Source: Lathyrus oleraceus (Eukaryota > Streptophyta > Magnoliopsida > Fabales > Fabaceae). Taken from it: a DNA stretch of 64,000 nt. The stretch's first letter is position 1, and each line of letters starts with the position of its first letter. A model generated the notes under the pieces. The model was not told where the DNA came from and searched no databases. It saw only the letters and a program-made list of their open reading frames with translations. Position numbers and translations under genes: made by a program. Shown piece after piece: positions 33,072 to 43,823 of the stretch. Where the stretch lies: NCBI RefSeq assembly GCF_024323335.1, contig NC_066579.1:127246854-127310853 (forward strand). The letters are read 5' to 3'.

Positions 33072-36000
33072 CTAAACTGTTCCCGTTGGTTTGTGTTTTT
33101 TAAGTGGACAACGTCACTGCGCAATCTACCTGATGCTCGACCTTTGGAGACTTACTCACCTGTAGTAGAAGGAGTTAACGTATCCTTAAGAGGGGATAAT
33201 GTTTGTTTGTGTTTTAGGAAAGCTCAAGCAAGAAAGGAAGTCCTATACGAAGGAACCGTGCTACCTTAATTGACATGCAAACGAGACTACGCGGAGTCTA
33301 ACAAACCTAGGGGATACAATCACACCACACAAGCACATACAGCATGAAATAAACACACCAACAAGGGGCTCAAACATCAAGGCTAGGTTTTAGTCGAGGG
33401 GTCATATCAACCTCAACAAACAAACCACTGGAACTGGGTAATGTTAGCTCTTAACCTTGCCATTGAGGGGCTAAGGTGAAGCAGATGAAAGGTGAGTGAA
33501 GATAAGACTTCACAGCTCTTATTCCTGGCCTGGGAGAGCTTAAGACAAGAATGTGTGGGTTCAGAAAGTGGGAACCCTTCTACACATTTGAAACTGACTC
33601 AACTGTACAATTGTACAAGATCTTGGGTTTGTATCTGCAATGCATCAACACAGTGGCGTGAGCAAAGCAGATGACACACAGAATAGCAGGGGATAGGTTG
33701 CATATCCCTTGGGTTCTGCCAATTGCCTCTTCACTTAGGAGGTCTTTGAATATGTACAGGGACAAAATTTAAACATTCACAAACATTGCCTCTTAAGGAG
33801 GACTTCAGACAGTTGCCTGGCCAAGTAATAGGCCAGGTCTTCCAGACTACATGAAGATAGAAAGGTATACCTCAATGCAAATTGCTTATCAAGCAAAGCA
33901 AAGCAAAAGTTCACAAGGAACTGAGCAACTAAAAGTACCTGAAACCAGTCAGACAACATTAGTACACGACTTCAAAATTAAAGCAAAAGGAAACAGATAT
34001 CAACCAGTCAACACAAACAGGCTAAGTGTGCAATGCACAAAGCTCAAGGCATGTGAGCCAAGCAACCTACAAAACATAACATGTTAGTCATGATAAACAA
34101 GCAAACAAAACCAATTTATGTTGGTCTCATTGGACAATTGTTGGTCAACCTGAAAACATGAGCTCAAATGTGAGTAACAGGACCACTAGGACAAGCCTAG
34201 GGTCAAAAGAGGATAAGAGAGTCAAAACAGCAAACGAAATCCAATCAAAATCATATTCAAACAATTAAGAAGAAAACTCAATTGGTTCCACAATCATATC
34301 ATTCATCATCATCATTTTATATGCAAAAGAAGTCAAAGCATGGCATATGGAAGCTCATAGAAGTCAACAGCAAGACTTGAATCAAAACCAATCATAAATA
34401 ATTCCAAAAATCATCAAATAAATCATGGTCAAACATAATCCATAGCATGGTAAGCATGTCAAATTTCATCTCATTTGGACAAGTGGAAGGCAATCAATGA
34501 AAATCAGAAAGGCAAGGCAATTTTGAACATGCTCAAAGAAGTCAACCAAACATGCATCAATTTGCAAAAATCATAAATCAGAGATGGCATATGATAAATG
34601 AATGGGACTAAAACCATGGCAAAGCTTAAGATGTCTACTAACCACATGTAAAATTTCATGTCCATCTAATAAAGTATGAGCATTTCACAAAACAAATGGG
34701 AGCAAGTGTCACAAAAAGTCAACATAGGACCAAACAGGGGACAAAAATCTCAATCAATTGGAAAATGCCACAAATAAATCCAAGAAAAATCACATGTAAA
34801 CTAGACATACAAGAGTCGGTTCATGCAAAAATTCAGAGCAATTGGAGTTCAAGAAGCATGGTATCAAAAATCATGAAGTTGCACATCAATGGTGTGACAC
34901 AAATTGTCACACCCTAATTCAAAAATTCATAACTCACAATTCAGATAAGATAAATTCATAAACTCTACACCAAAATCACCATGGATGTGTCTAGTTTGTG
35001 TACAAAAATTTTCAAGGTCAAAGGATAAAGCATGACTATTTCACAAAGGTTTTGGTAAAAGGTGCAAAATATTCATACATATCACAAACCCTAATGCCAA
35101 ATAAAAACCAACCATCCAAAAATTCTGGAAAAAATATGACAAAATAATAGAGATCATGATGAAGACAATGCAAAAATTCCCATAAATTTTGGATTTAAAA
35201 CAAAGGAGTTATGATTTTTGCAAATTGGTGTATCAAATTGAAATAAACATTGAAAATGACATTAGTTTAATAGGACACATGCCACGGCCGATGGCAATTT
35301 TGAAAATACTTGGAGAACTAAACAAAACGCGGCGTTTTGGGCAGAACAATGAAATGTTCTGATTGGCCAGTATGGGTGAACAGCAACATGCATACGTGAA
35401 TAGGACAAAAAATCTGGGCAACTTCAAGGAGGATTAGGGTTTATAGCACAGTAGCATCATCTTCACCACTTCAAATCGACTCAAAAAAAAATGTGCACAG
35501 AAAATGCAATTAAACATACCAACATGACCAGCAAACATCCAACATGCATAATCTAAAGGCCATTTCCATTAAATCATCTTAAACAGCACGAATCAAACCA
35601 AAACATATTTCAACATCCGAACTTAAAACCTAGATTTCTCTCAGAATAGTTAACCATTTTTAATGATTCAAGTTCCAACATAACCAGCACAACAAGACCT
35701 AGCTAAATCATGGCATAGTTTCAAGAAATTGGAGACTCGAGTTCTTACTTGATTTTGAAGAAATTAGTGAAACAGCTGTTGTTTGGATGTTTGGTGATGA
35801 AACAGTTGTTCCAAATTGCTTGAAATGATGGATGAGTGAAGGCTTTAGCTCAGGAGAACTTGGTCTTGCTTGAATCGAACTCTGCCATTGAAGTAGCTTG
35901 GAGAAAACAGTTTGTGGAGCAGGGCTTACAGTTGGTTTATGATGGTTGGAATCAGCTCAAAATGGATGTTGGATGATGAAGCAACAATAGCCAGCTCGTG

Positions 36001-37144
36001 TGCTTTACAAGTTTGCAAGGAGAAATTCAAAAATGCAAAAATCGAGATTTGAGAGAGTGAGAGAATTCTGTGTATTCAGAGGCTGCTAGGGCTTTGGAAT
36101 GACAGAAAATGAGTTCTTATACCTCTGTTTAAGGTTGCATAAGCAAGGTGCTAATCATGTTTTGGTTTAATGAGCAATTTGCTAATTTACCACTTTTGTC
36201 CATATGGTGAGGTGTAATGGCTATAGCACGAAAATTGGGCCTTCCACAAGTCACAAACAACATTTCTGAACATATTTGCAAGGCCAAAGTGGTTGGAAAT
36301 AATTAAATCAAAAGTTCACTTTTTCACCTCACTTAAAATTAATTCAAGTAGGTTCAAAAATGCCATTTTGATCCATGAGGTTTTGGTGCATGAGGGTTAC
36401 ATTTTTGGAAAGAGGAGGTCAAATGTGACTTGTTGGAAAAAACCTCACCAAATTTGGCCAAATGGTTTGAGAGATATGGCCTTTTGAAGTTCAAGAATTT
36501 TTGAAAATGAATTGATCATATCTTGCAAACCATACATGGGAATTGAGAGTTCTTGGACTTTTTGGAAATGGGAGAACAATATCTTCAACTTTCATGTTGG
36601 GCAAAAATTCATTTGAAGCTTGTATCATGATGTAAGTTTGGGATCAAGAAGTTTCCATTTCTGGCAAGTTTCAATTACAGGTCCAGTTTCTATTTTTGGA
36701 AATTTCTTGTCTGGCTTCAAATTCTTCAATGATGATGTTTGCCATGATACATGAGGCCTATTTGGACATGAATAAGCTCTCTCAAACCAAATCCCACCAT
36801 CAAAACCATAAAATCAGTCACAGTTGACCAAGTTTGACTTTTTTAGGGTTTCTGACTGACTGTGCATTGACTGATGACCTCTGAACATCCAATCTTTGAC
36901 CTAAACACTTCAAATGGATCCCCAAGTCATGTGAACATGTTGGACCAACCCTAGGGCCTTGGCTCCTTGGAAATTGTGCTTGCTTGCTTGGTTGACTGAT
37001 CTCCTGATTAGTTTGACCTAATTCTCCTGATAATCTTGCACTTGGGCAAAAGGGACAATGCAATGCTATGCAGTGGACCATGTTATGTTATGACCTAATA
37101 TGAGAATGTATGTACAATGATAGGTGCAAATTTGAGGTGCTACA

Positions 37145-37161
37145 GCTGCCCCTATTCAATC
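37145..37161 (-). other. Element A polypurine tract block
   Basis: Plus strand GCTGCCCCTATTCAATC; the transcript reads GAATAGGGGCAGC next to the LTR start. Conserved exactly in element B. Confidence 0.8.
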
Positions 37162-37497
37162 AGCTGGGAACCCGAACGGATGATAGCAATGGCTGTCAGA
37201 CTTTCAGGGTAAACAGGGATTGAATACTAAAGAACCGTAGAAATTTGCACCGACTGGGGTAATAATCAACAATGCCTGCCAGGATCGGCAAAGAAACAGT
37301 CTTGAAAGAAAAATCTGTCTGGAACGGAAAAAGAAATCGGCCTGAATACCGAACAGAAACGTCGACCTGGATACCAAAATAAATGGTAACACAGGGATAA
37401 CCATGGCCTGAGCGCCGCTCGTCAGTCTGAATACTGAGCATCGATGTATGAGAGATTTGATGTCGATCTAAAACATCAGAAATTGGCCTGGACGCCA

Positions 37498-37978
37498 CTT
37501 CGGTCTGAATACCGGAAAATTGGCCTGAGTGCCATAAGTACATCGACCTGACCGTCGGAAAATTCTTCGGTCTGAATACCGGAAAAAACATAAGTACGAC
37601 CTGATCGTCGGAAACTTCTTCGGTCTGAATACCGGAAAAAACATAAGTACATCGACCTGATCGTCGGAAACTTCTTCGGTCTGAATACCGGAAAAATCAT
37701 AAGTACATCGACCTGATCGTCAGAAACTTCTTCGGTCTGAATACCGGAAAAAACATAAGTACATCGACCTGATCGTCGGAAACTTCTTCGGTCTGAATAC
37801 CGGAAAAAACATAAGTACATCGACCTGATCGTCGGAAACTTCTTCGGTCTGAATACCGGAAAAAACATAAGTACATCGACCTGATCGTCGGAAACTTCTT
37901 CGGTCTGAATACCGGAAAAAACATAAGTACATCGACCTGATCGTCGGAAACTTCTTCGGTCTGAATACCGGAAAATTG
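37498..37978 (-). repeat. 56-bp minisatellite in the A 3' UTR
   Basis: Tandem units begin at about 37562, 37615, 37671, 37727, 37783, 37839, 37895 and 37951 (last one partial), preceded by a more divergent unit from 37498. The period is 56 bp except one 53-bp unit lacking ATC. Units contain CGGTCTGAATACCGG and ACATCGACCTGATCGTCGG; the central ones are identical or nearly so, suggesting recent unequal exchange. The repeat leaves a minus-strand frame of 200 codons open, which is a by-product. Ogre 3' UTR minisatellites are described as seeds of satellite DNA in pea relatives. Confidence 0.9.
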
Positions 37979-38600
37979 GCCTGAATTCCACTTCGGTCTG
38001 AATACCGGGAAATTCATGAGACATATTATCTATAGCCGTCAAAACGTAGATAATACACTCGCATGGAAGATTATCCATAACCGGGTTGTAGGTTGTTAAA
38101 TGGATAAATCGAACGGAAAGAAAGGCATCGGTACCAAGACTAGGTATGCAAATATGACCTAATCAAAAGAGGATAAAGTTGCTCACTCGGAGCAAGTATC
38201 CAAAAAGAAGGGGAAGACCCAATGGGGACAATACTGCTTGATTAGGGCAAGTATCCAAAGGGGAAAAGAATATCAATACCGCAAAGAGGGGATTACATCT
38301 ACCGGTTTGTAGGTGGAAAACCAACAAATTCCGCTGAGGATAAGATGAATGAGTGCCGATTAGTGAGCGACTATTCGTTTATGCCCCAGGGAAGCACGGG
38401 AGACAGCCAACAGGAAGCCAATTTAGGATCGATCCAAAAAGGCAGACTGAAACAGGACTCATCCTAATGAGGAAAGAACTCAATAGGGAAAACCCATCCC
38501 GTTAAGGAGGGAACGGAAACAACCGTCATCCACGAGGACATAACTCAGTGGGGAGCGCAGAAGGAAATGGTAGACACTTTCTACTTAAGGGGTAGACTCT
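37979..38600 (-). other. Element A 3' UTR, middle part
   Basis: No gene seen. Purine-rich on the plus strand, with loosely repeated phrases (GGGCAAGTATCCAAA near 38245 and GAGCAAGTATCCAAA near 38190; ACCGGGTTGTAGGTTG near 38080 and ACCGGTTTGTAGGTGG near 38300). Corresponds to the B stretch before its own hairpin block. Confidence 0.5.
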
Positions 38601-38614
38601 ACATGGAGAGATCA

Positions 38615-39385
38615 GACACACCCACTTCTGCTAAGGGAAAGGACCCAAGCTTGCAAGATGCTGCCAACTTCGGGGAGTAGCACTGCTGGGGATACCCACT
38701 CGACTAAGGAGTCACTTGTTGGGAAAACACCAACCTCTCAACCATGCTGATGAACCCAATTCTGAAACCGATCCAATGGCGCGATGCTAAACTCTTTCCG
38801 ACAACCCAAACTCGGCTGGTCACCACGGCCTAGGGCTAATGGATATGTTTGCAATGCTGATGCATGAGTTTTTTTTTCTTGTTTTGCACAATGCCCCATG
38901 ATCATGGAAATGCTATGCACTAATGATGCAATATGCTATGCTTATCTAAATGATGAATGCATAAACACACGTCTCCTCTAGAGACAACACCGGGGAACTC
39001 CAGGAACAGTGCTGAGGATCTTATAACCACGTCAACTTCCACCCTGCTGGGGAAAGACAAACATTGCTTGGGAGTAACAAGACGACTTGCTAGGGATAAT
39101 CAGACGACTTCACTGGGGAGAGCCAACCAATCCACAAGTAGGATCAACTCTACTATGGGAAATAAATACTACTCCGCTGGGGACAACCCACACAATCCAC
39201 AAGTGGGAATGAACTCAGCTGGGGGTGCCACTCTGCTACGGGAACCTGCCCAATCCACTGATGGGATAACTCTGCTGGAGAAATATTTCATTAAAACCCG
39301 CTTCGCTCGGAGACGACCCACACAATCTATAGCTAGGAGAAATAGCTTTGTTCTGGGAAATAACTGCTGGGGAATGCTCACAAGT
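38615..39385 (-). repeat. PBS-like array in the A 3' UTR (antisense in transcript)
   Basis: At least eight degenerate copies of a GACTCTGCTGGGGA-like phrase occur on the plus strand: about 38623 (ACTTCTGCTAAGGGA), 39041 (ACCCTGCTGGGGAAA), 39081 (GACGACTTGCTAGGGA), 39103 (GACGACTTCACTGGGGA), 39171 (ACTCCGCTGGGGAC), 39211 (GAACTCAGCTGGGGG), 39229 (CACTCTGCTACGGGA), 39268 and 39362. The A PBS in the transcript is TGGCGACTCTGCTGGGGA; these copies are in the opposite orientation, so the transcript carries PBS-complementary, tRNA-3'-end-like phrases here. Confidence 0.6.
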
Positions 39386-39888
39386 GACGACCTGCAAAAC
39401 GGAATAACAGATGCCCCCAGGGGGGTACACGGACAAGATATGCTCAAGTGTCCTCAACATTCAAAAATGATTTTCAAATGTTTTAACCTTTTGCAGGTTA
39501 TTGTTTAGCCTTCATGTTTTTATATGCAATGTTTATCAAAAATTCGGACGTTTTTGCAAACAAAACAGTAAAAGTAAAAACAAGAGAGCAATTTATCTGA
39601 ATAACGACTTTTATTGATTGAAAATGTGCCTGAAAAGGCAAATACATTGGGAAGCAATTCCTAGGAAGAGGTAATTGCGCATAAAAGGAAAATAAACTAT
39701 CCTAATGGCAATGTGAACACGGCATCCACTGTTTCCCAACTCTGTTATAACCCATAGATCATCAGTTTCCTCCCAACTCCTTGCTTTCTGAGAAGACTGA
39801 CTGGACCGATCACATCTTTCGAGATGGCAGCTGGCGAAGCGCGATGAAGTACAGATAACTCAGACTGTAGTCTTCGCTTTAATCCCTC

Positions 39889-40097
39889 TTTTGGCTGGAT
39901 CGCCCTTTCGGGTTTTCAATCCACCGGGATACCCATTTTTGCCTAAGCCGCCCTTGCGGGTTTTCGACTTACCGGGTGTACAATTTTTTCATTTTTTATC
40001 CCTAATTTTTGCCCGAACCTTTTCTTTCTGTTTTTTGGTTCGCCGGGATGCCCATTTTTGCCTGGACTCTTTTATTCTTTTTGTCCAGCGGGTCAAT
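39889..40097 (-). other. Four-hairpin block after the pol stop (element A)
   Basis: Four stem-loops follow each other, most ended by CCGGG or GCGGG on the plus strand and separated by TTTTTGCC: TGGAT (39896-39900) / ATCCA (39919-39923); TAAGCCG (39944-39950) / CGACTTA (39965-39971, one weak pair); CGAACC (40014-40019) / GGTTCG (40037-40042); CTGGAC (40062-40067) / GTCCAG (40083-40088). The first two loops contain a further CCC/GGG pair. The block starts at the pol stop codon, so it is the first part of the 3' UTR. The B copy shows compensatory changes. Confidence 0.7.
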
Positions 40098-43000
40098 TTA
40101 TGCGAAGTATTTTTTGACTACATCTGAGTTAACAGGGGACGGAAAATCTTCACCATCCATTGTTGTAAGCATCAAGGCCCCACCGGAGAAAACCTTCTTC
40201 ACAACATATGGACCTTCATAATTAGGAGTCCACTTGCCCCTGTTATCTGTACCGGGAGGAAGGATCCTCTTCAGAACTAAATCACCAGTCTGAAATGTCC
40301 GAGGACGCACTTTCTGATCAAAGGCTCGCTTCATCCTTCTCTGATATAATTGCCCGTGGCACACAGCTGCTAACCGTCTCTCTTCGATAAGGCTTAACTC
40401 ATTAAACCTTGTCCGAATCCACTCGGCTTCGTCCAGCTTGACATCTAATAATACCCTCAGAGAAGGGATCTCCACTTCAACAGGCAGGACAGCTTCCATA
40501 CCATACACAAGGGAGTAGGGGGTTGCCCCGGTCGACGTACGCACTGAAGTACGGTATCCATGCAAAGCGAAAGGCAGCATCTCATGCCAATCCTTGTATG
40601 TTACGACCATCTTCTGCACAATCTTCTTGATATTTTTATTAGCTGCCTCTACAGCACCATTCATCTTTGGTCTGTAAGGAGAAGAATTGTGATGTTCGAT
40701 CTTGAAATCTTTGCACAGCTCTTTCATCATCTTGTTGTTGAGATTTGAACCATTGTCAGTGATGATTCTCTCAGGGACTCCGTAACGACAGATGATTTCT
40801 TTCTTGATGAACCGGGCAACCACTTATTTGGTGACGCTGGCATAGGAAGCTGCTTCTACCCATTTGGTGAAGTAATCAATCGCAACCAGGATGAAGCGAT
40901 GTCCATTCGAAGCAGTAGGCTCAATCTTCCCAATCATATCGATGCCCCACATGGCAAACGGCCAAGGCGAGTTCATGACATTCAACGGGCTTGGTGGTAC
41001 ATGCACCTTATCAGCATAGACTTGACATTTATGGCACTTCCGAGCATATTTGAAGCAATCAGATTCCATAGTCATCCAGTAATAACCGGCTCTCAACAAT
41101 TTCTTGGACATTGCATGACCACCAGCGTGGGTACCAAACGAACCCTCGTGCACTTCTTGCATCAACATGTCTGCTTCGTGTCTATCCACGCATCTGAGCA
41201 AGACCATGTCAAAGTTTCTCTTGTACAGCACATCATCCTGATTCAGATAAAAACTTCCAGCTAGCCTTCTCAGGGTCTTCTTATCATTCTTCGACGCACC
41301 TTCAGGATACTCCTGAGTCTTGAGGAAGTTCTTGATGTCATAATACCACGGTTTTTCATCAATCGCAACAGACTCGGCTGCAAACACATACGCAGGCCTC
41401 TCGAGTCGATTCACCGCAACATGTGGTACATGATTCCACCAATGAACTTTTATCATGGACGATAAAGTAGCCAGAGCATCAGCCATTTGATTCTCATCCC
41501 GAGGGACATGATACAACTTCACCTTCTTAAAGAACGTTAGTATTCTTCTGGTGTAATCTCTATACGGAATCAAATGTGGCTGGTTTGTATTCCAATCTCC
41601 ATTGACCTGATTGATCACTAGAGCTGAATCTCCGAATATGTCAAGAGTTTTGATCCTCAGATCAATGGCTTCTTCTATCCCCATGATACAAGCCTCATAC
41701 TCAGCTTCGTTGTTGGTGACGTCAAAAGTCAATCTGGCAGAGAAAGGTATATGAGCACCTTTGGGATTGATCAGCACTGCCCCAACACCATTACCATTCA
41801 TATTCACAGCCCCATCAAACATCAGTGTCCACTTGTCATCAGGATCCGGTCCTTCCTCAACAAGCGGCTCTTCGCAATCTTTCATCTTCAGATACATGAT
41901 GTCTTCATCAGGGAATTCAAACATCATAGGCTGATAGTCATCAATTGGTTGCTCGGCAAGATAGTCTGACAGGATACTACCTTTGATGGCCTTCTGCGAC
42001 GTGTACTGAATGTCATACTCTGTTAAGATCATCTGCCATCGAGCAACGCGCCCGGTGAGAGCCGGCTTCTCAAAGATGTACTTTACTGGATCCATCTTAG
42101 AAATCAACAGAGTAGTATGGTTCAACATATACTGTCTTAGTCGGCGAGCAGCCCAGGCCAAAGCACAACAAGTTTTCTCGAGCAGTGAATATCTTGTTTC
42201 ACAGTCGGTAAACTTTTTGCTAAGGTAGTATATGGCATGCTCTTTTCGACCAGACTCGTCATGCTGCCCCAATACACACCCCATCGAGTTCTCGGTAACT
42301 GATAGGTACATTATCAACGGTCTCCCAGGAACTGGAGGAATCAGGATTGGAGGGTTCTGTAAATATTCTTTGATCTTGTCAAAAGCTTTCTGACAGTCAT
42401 CATTCCACTTGATCGCCTAATTTTTTCTGAGCAGTTTGAAAATTGGTTCACATGTGGCAGTTAGGTGAGATATGAACCTTGCAATGTAGTTCAACCTCCC
42501 TAAAAACCCACGGACTTGCTTTTCCGTTTTCGGTTCAGGCATCTCTTGAATAGCTCTGACTTTAGCTGGATCAACCTCAATCCCTTTTTCACTGACAATG
42601 AAGCCTAACAGCTTCCCTGGTCTCACCCCAAATGTACACTTGTTCGGATTCAGCCTCAGCTTGAACTTGACCAATCTGTCAAACAACTTTTGCAAATTAA
42701 CCAGGTGCTCCTCTTCTGTCTGCGACTTCGCAATCATATCATCCACGTACACTTCAATTTATTTGTGCATCATGTCATGAAAGAGAGTCGTCATTGCCCT
42801 CTGATAGGTAGCACCGGCATTCTTCAGCCCAAATGGCATCACTTTGTAGCAGAACGTGCCCCAAGGTGTAATGAATGTCGTCTTTTCCATGTCCTCTGGC
42901 GCCATCTTGATCTGATTATAGCCTGAGAAACCGTCCATGAAAGAGAATACCGAGGATTGAGCCGTATTATCCACCAATACATCAATGTGAGGTAATGGGA

Positions 43001-43575
43001 AATCATCTTTCGGACTTGCCCTGTTCAGATCCCGATAATCGACACACATCCTGACTTTGCCATCCTTCTTTGGCACAGGAACAATGTTGGCCACCCACGG
43101 TGGATAACTGGTGACAGCCAGAAAACCTGCATCCCATTGCTTCTGAACCTCTTCCTTGATCTTGACAGCCATATCAGGACTTGTTCTGCGAAGCTTCTGC
43201 TTGACCGACGGACACTCTTCTCTAAGAGGCAACCGATGCACCACGATGTCTGTATCCAAACCAGGCATATCTTGATATGACCAGGCGAATATTTCCACAT
43301 ATTCTCTTAGCATCTCAACTAGCCTCCTCTTGACAGAGTCCTCTAAAGCAGCCCCAATCTTGATCTCTCTTTTGGCGTCCTCAGTACCCAGATTAACAAT
43401 CTCCAACTCCTCCTGATGAGGTTGGATGACCCTCTCCTCTTGCTTCAGCAATCTGACCAATTCTGCGGGGAGTTCACAGTCTTCCTCACTCTCCTCTTCA
43501 GCTTGGTAGATGGGATTATCAAAATCAAACTGAGCCATAACAGGATTGTTCACAGTGGATGCCAAAAGATCATTT
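40098..43575 (-). pseudogene. Element A pol: RT, RNase H, archaeal-type RNase H, integrase (three in-frame stops)
   Basis: One frame on the minus strand covers the full pol region but has stops at 42759-42761 (TAA, just before YVDD), 42417-42419 (TAG) and 40824-40826 (TAA, inside integrase). Domains in order: RT (VRMCVDYRDLNRASPKDDFP; VYVDDMIAK at about 42750), first RNase H (CVLGQHDESGRKEHAIYYLS), second archaeal-type RNase H (FDGAVNMNGNGVGAVL, NNEAEYEA, GDSALV, ADALA), integrase zinc finger (VHEGSFGTHAG..KCHKC), catalytic core (GIDMIG, TDNGS, VEAANK) and C-terminus (NYEGPYVVKKVFSGGALML). Where B has E, Q and Q, A has the three stops. The exon is taken to begin after the CATGCAG acceptor. 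Translation should end before the RT active site unless stops are read through. Confidence 0.9.
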
Positions 43576-43823
43576 CTGCATGTTTAATGTTTTGTTTTTA
43601 GAAAAAGATTTCAATAAAGTCACAAAAAACAAAAACATTGCCATTTTTATAATTTTGAAAAATGAAAACCACAAATAGAAAGACAAAGATCTCAAAATTT
43701 GATTGCAAAACGTCCTTTATTTATGATAATCATTTAAACATGATGAGGCCCTACAATGAACCACTACGCCTTGGGCAGAACGTAGGGTTTTCATGCAAAA
43801 TGAAAAAAACAAAGGAAAATTAC
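43576..43823 (-). other. Predicted intron between protease and RT (element A)
   Basis: Donor AGA|GTAATT lies at the gag-pro stop codon (the TAA is bases 2-4 of the intron) and acceptor CATGCAG|A lies at 43576-43578. Length is 248 bp. Removing it joins gag-pro and pol in frame (phase 2) and deletes the stop. Element B has the same donor, acceptor and phase. An intron at this place is a known Ogre feature; incomplete splicing would yield both Gag-Pro and Gag-Pro-Pol. Confidence 0.75.

Larger units (their letters stand above)
32002..37144 (-). repeat. Element A 3' LTR
   Basis: It begins TGTCGCATTACACG and ends GAGGTGCTACA. It is nearly identical to 49977-55124. It carries the four-copy two-hairpin module, three copies of ACTTGCACAGGAAGCAAG and a CA microsatellite near 32246. 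Open frames of 60-95 codons occur at equivalent places in both LTRs and have no recognised domain; I treat them as chance. Confidence 0.95.

Noticed and set aside
32982..33269. Open frame of 95 codons present in both A LTRs (also 50963-51250)
   Set aside because: Identity between the two copies only reflects LTR duplication; it spans the hairpin module and is absent as a frame from the B LTR.
37498..37978. CRISPR-like array
   Set aside because: Units are adjacent without unique spacers and lie in a plant retrotransposon 3' UTR.
37476..38078. 200-codon minus-strand open frame
   Set aside because: It is the translation of the 56-bp minisatellite in an open frame; repeated residues follow the DNA repeat and no domain is present.
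38957..39508. 183-codon plus-strand open frame
   Set aside because: Antisense to the Ogre transcript, made of the TGCTGGGGA-type repeats; no recognisable domain.
40899..42926. Plus-strand open frames opposite pol
   Set aside because: Shadows of the minus-strand pol reading frame.
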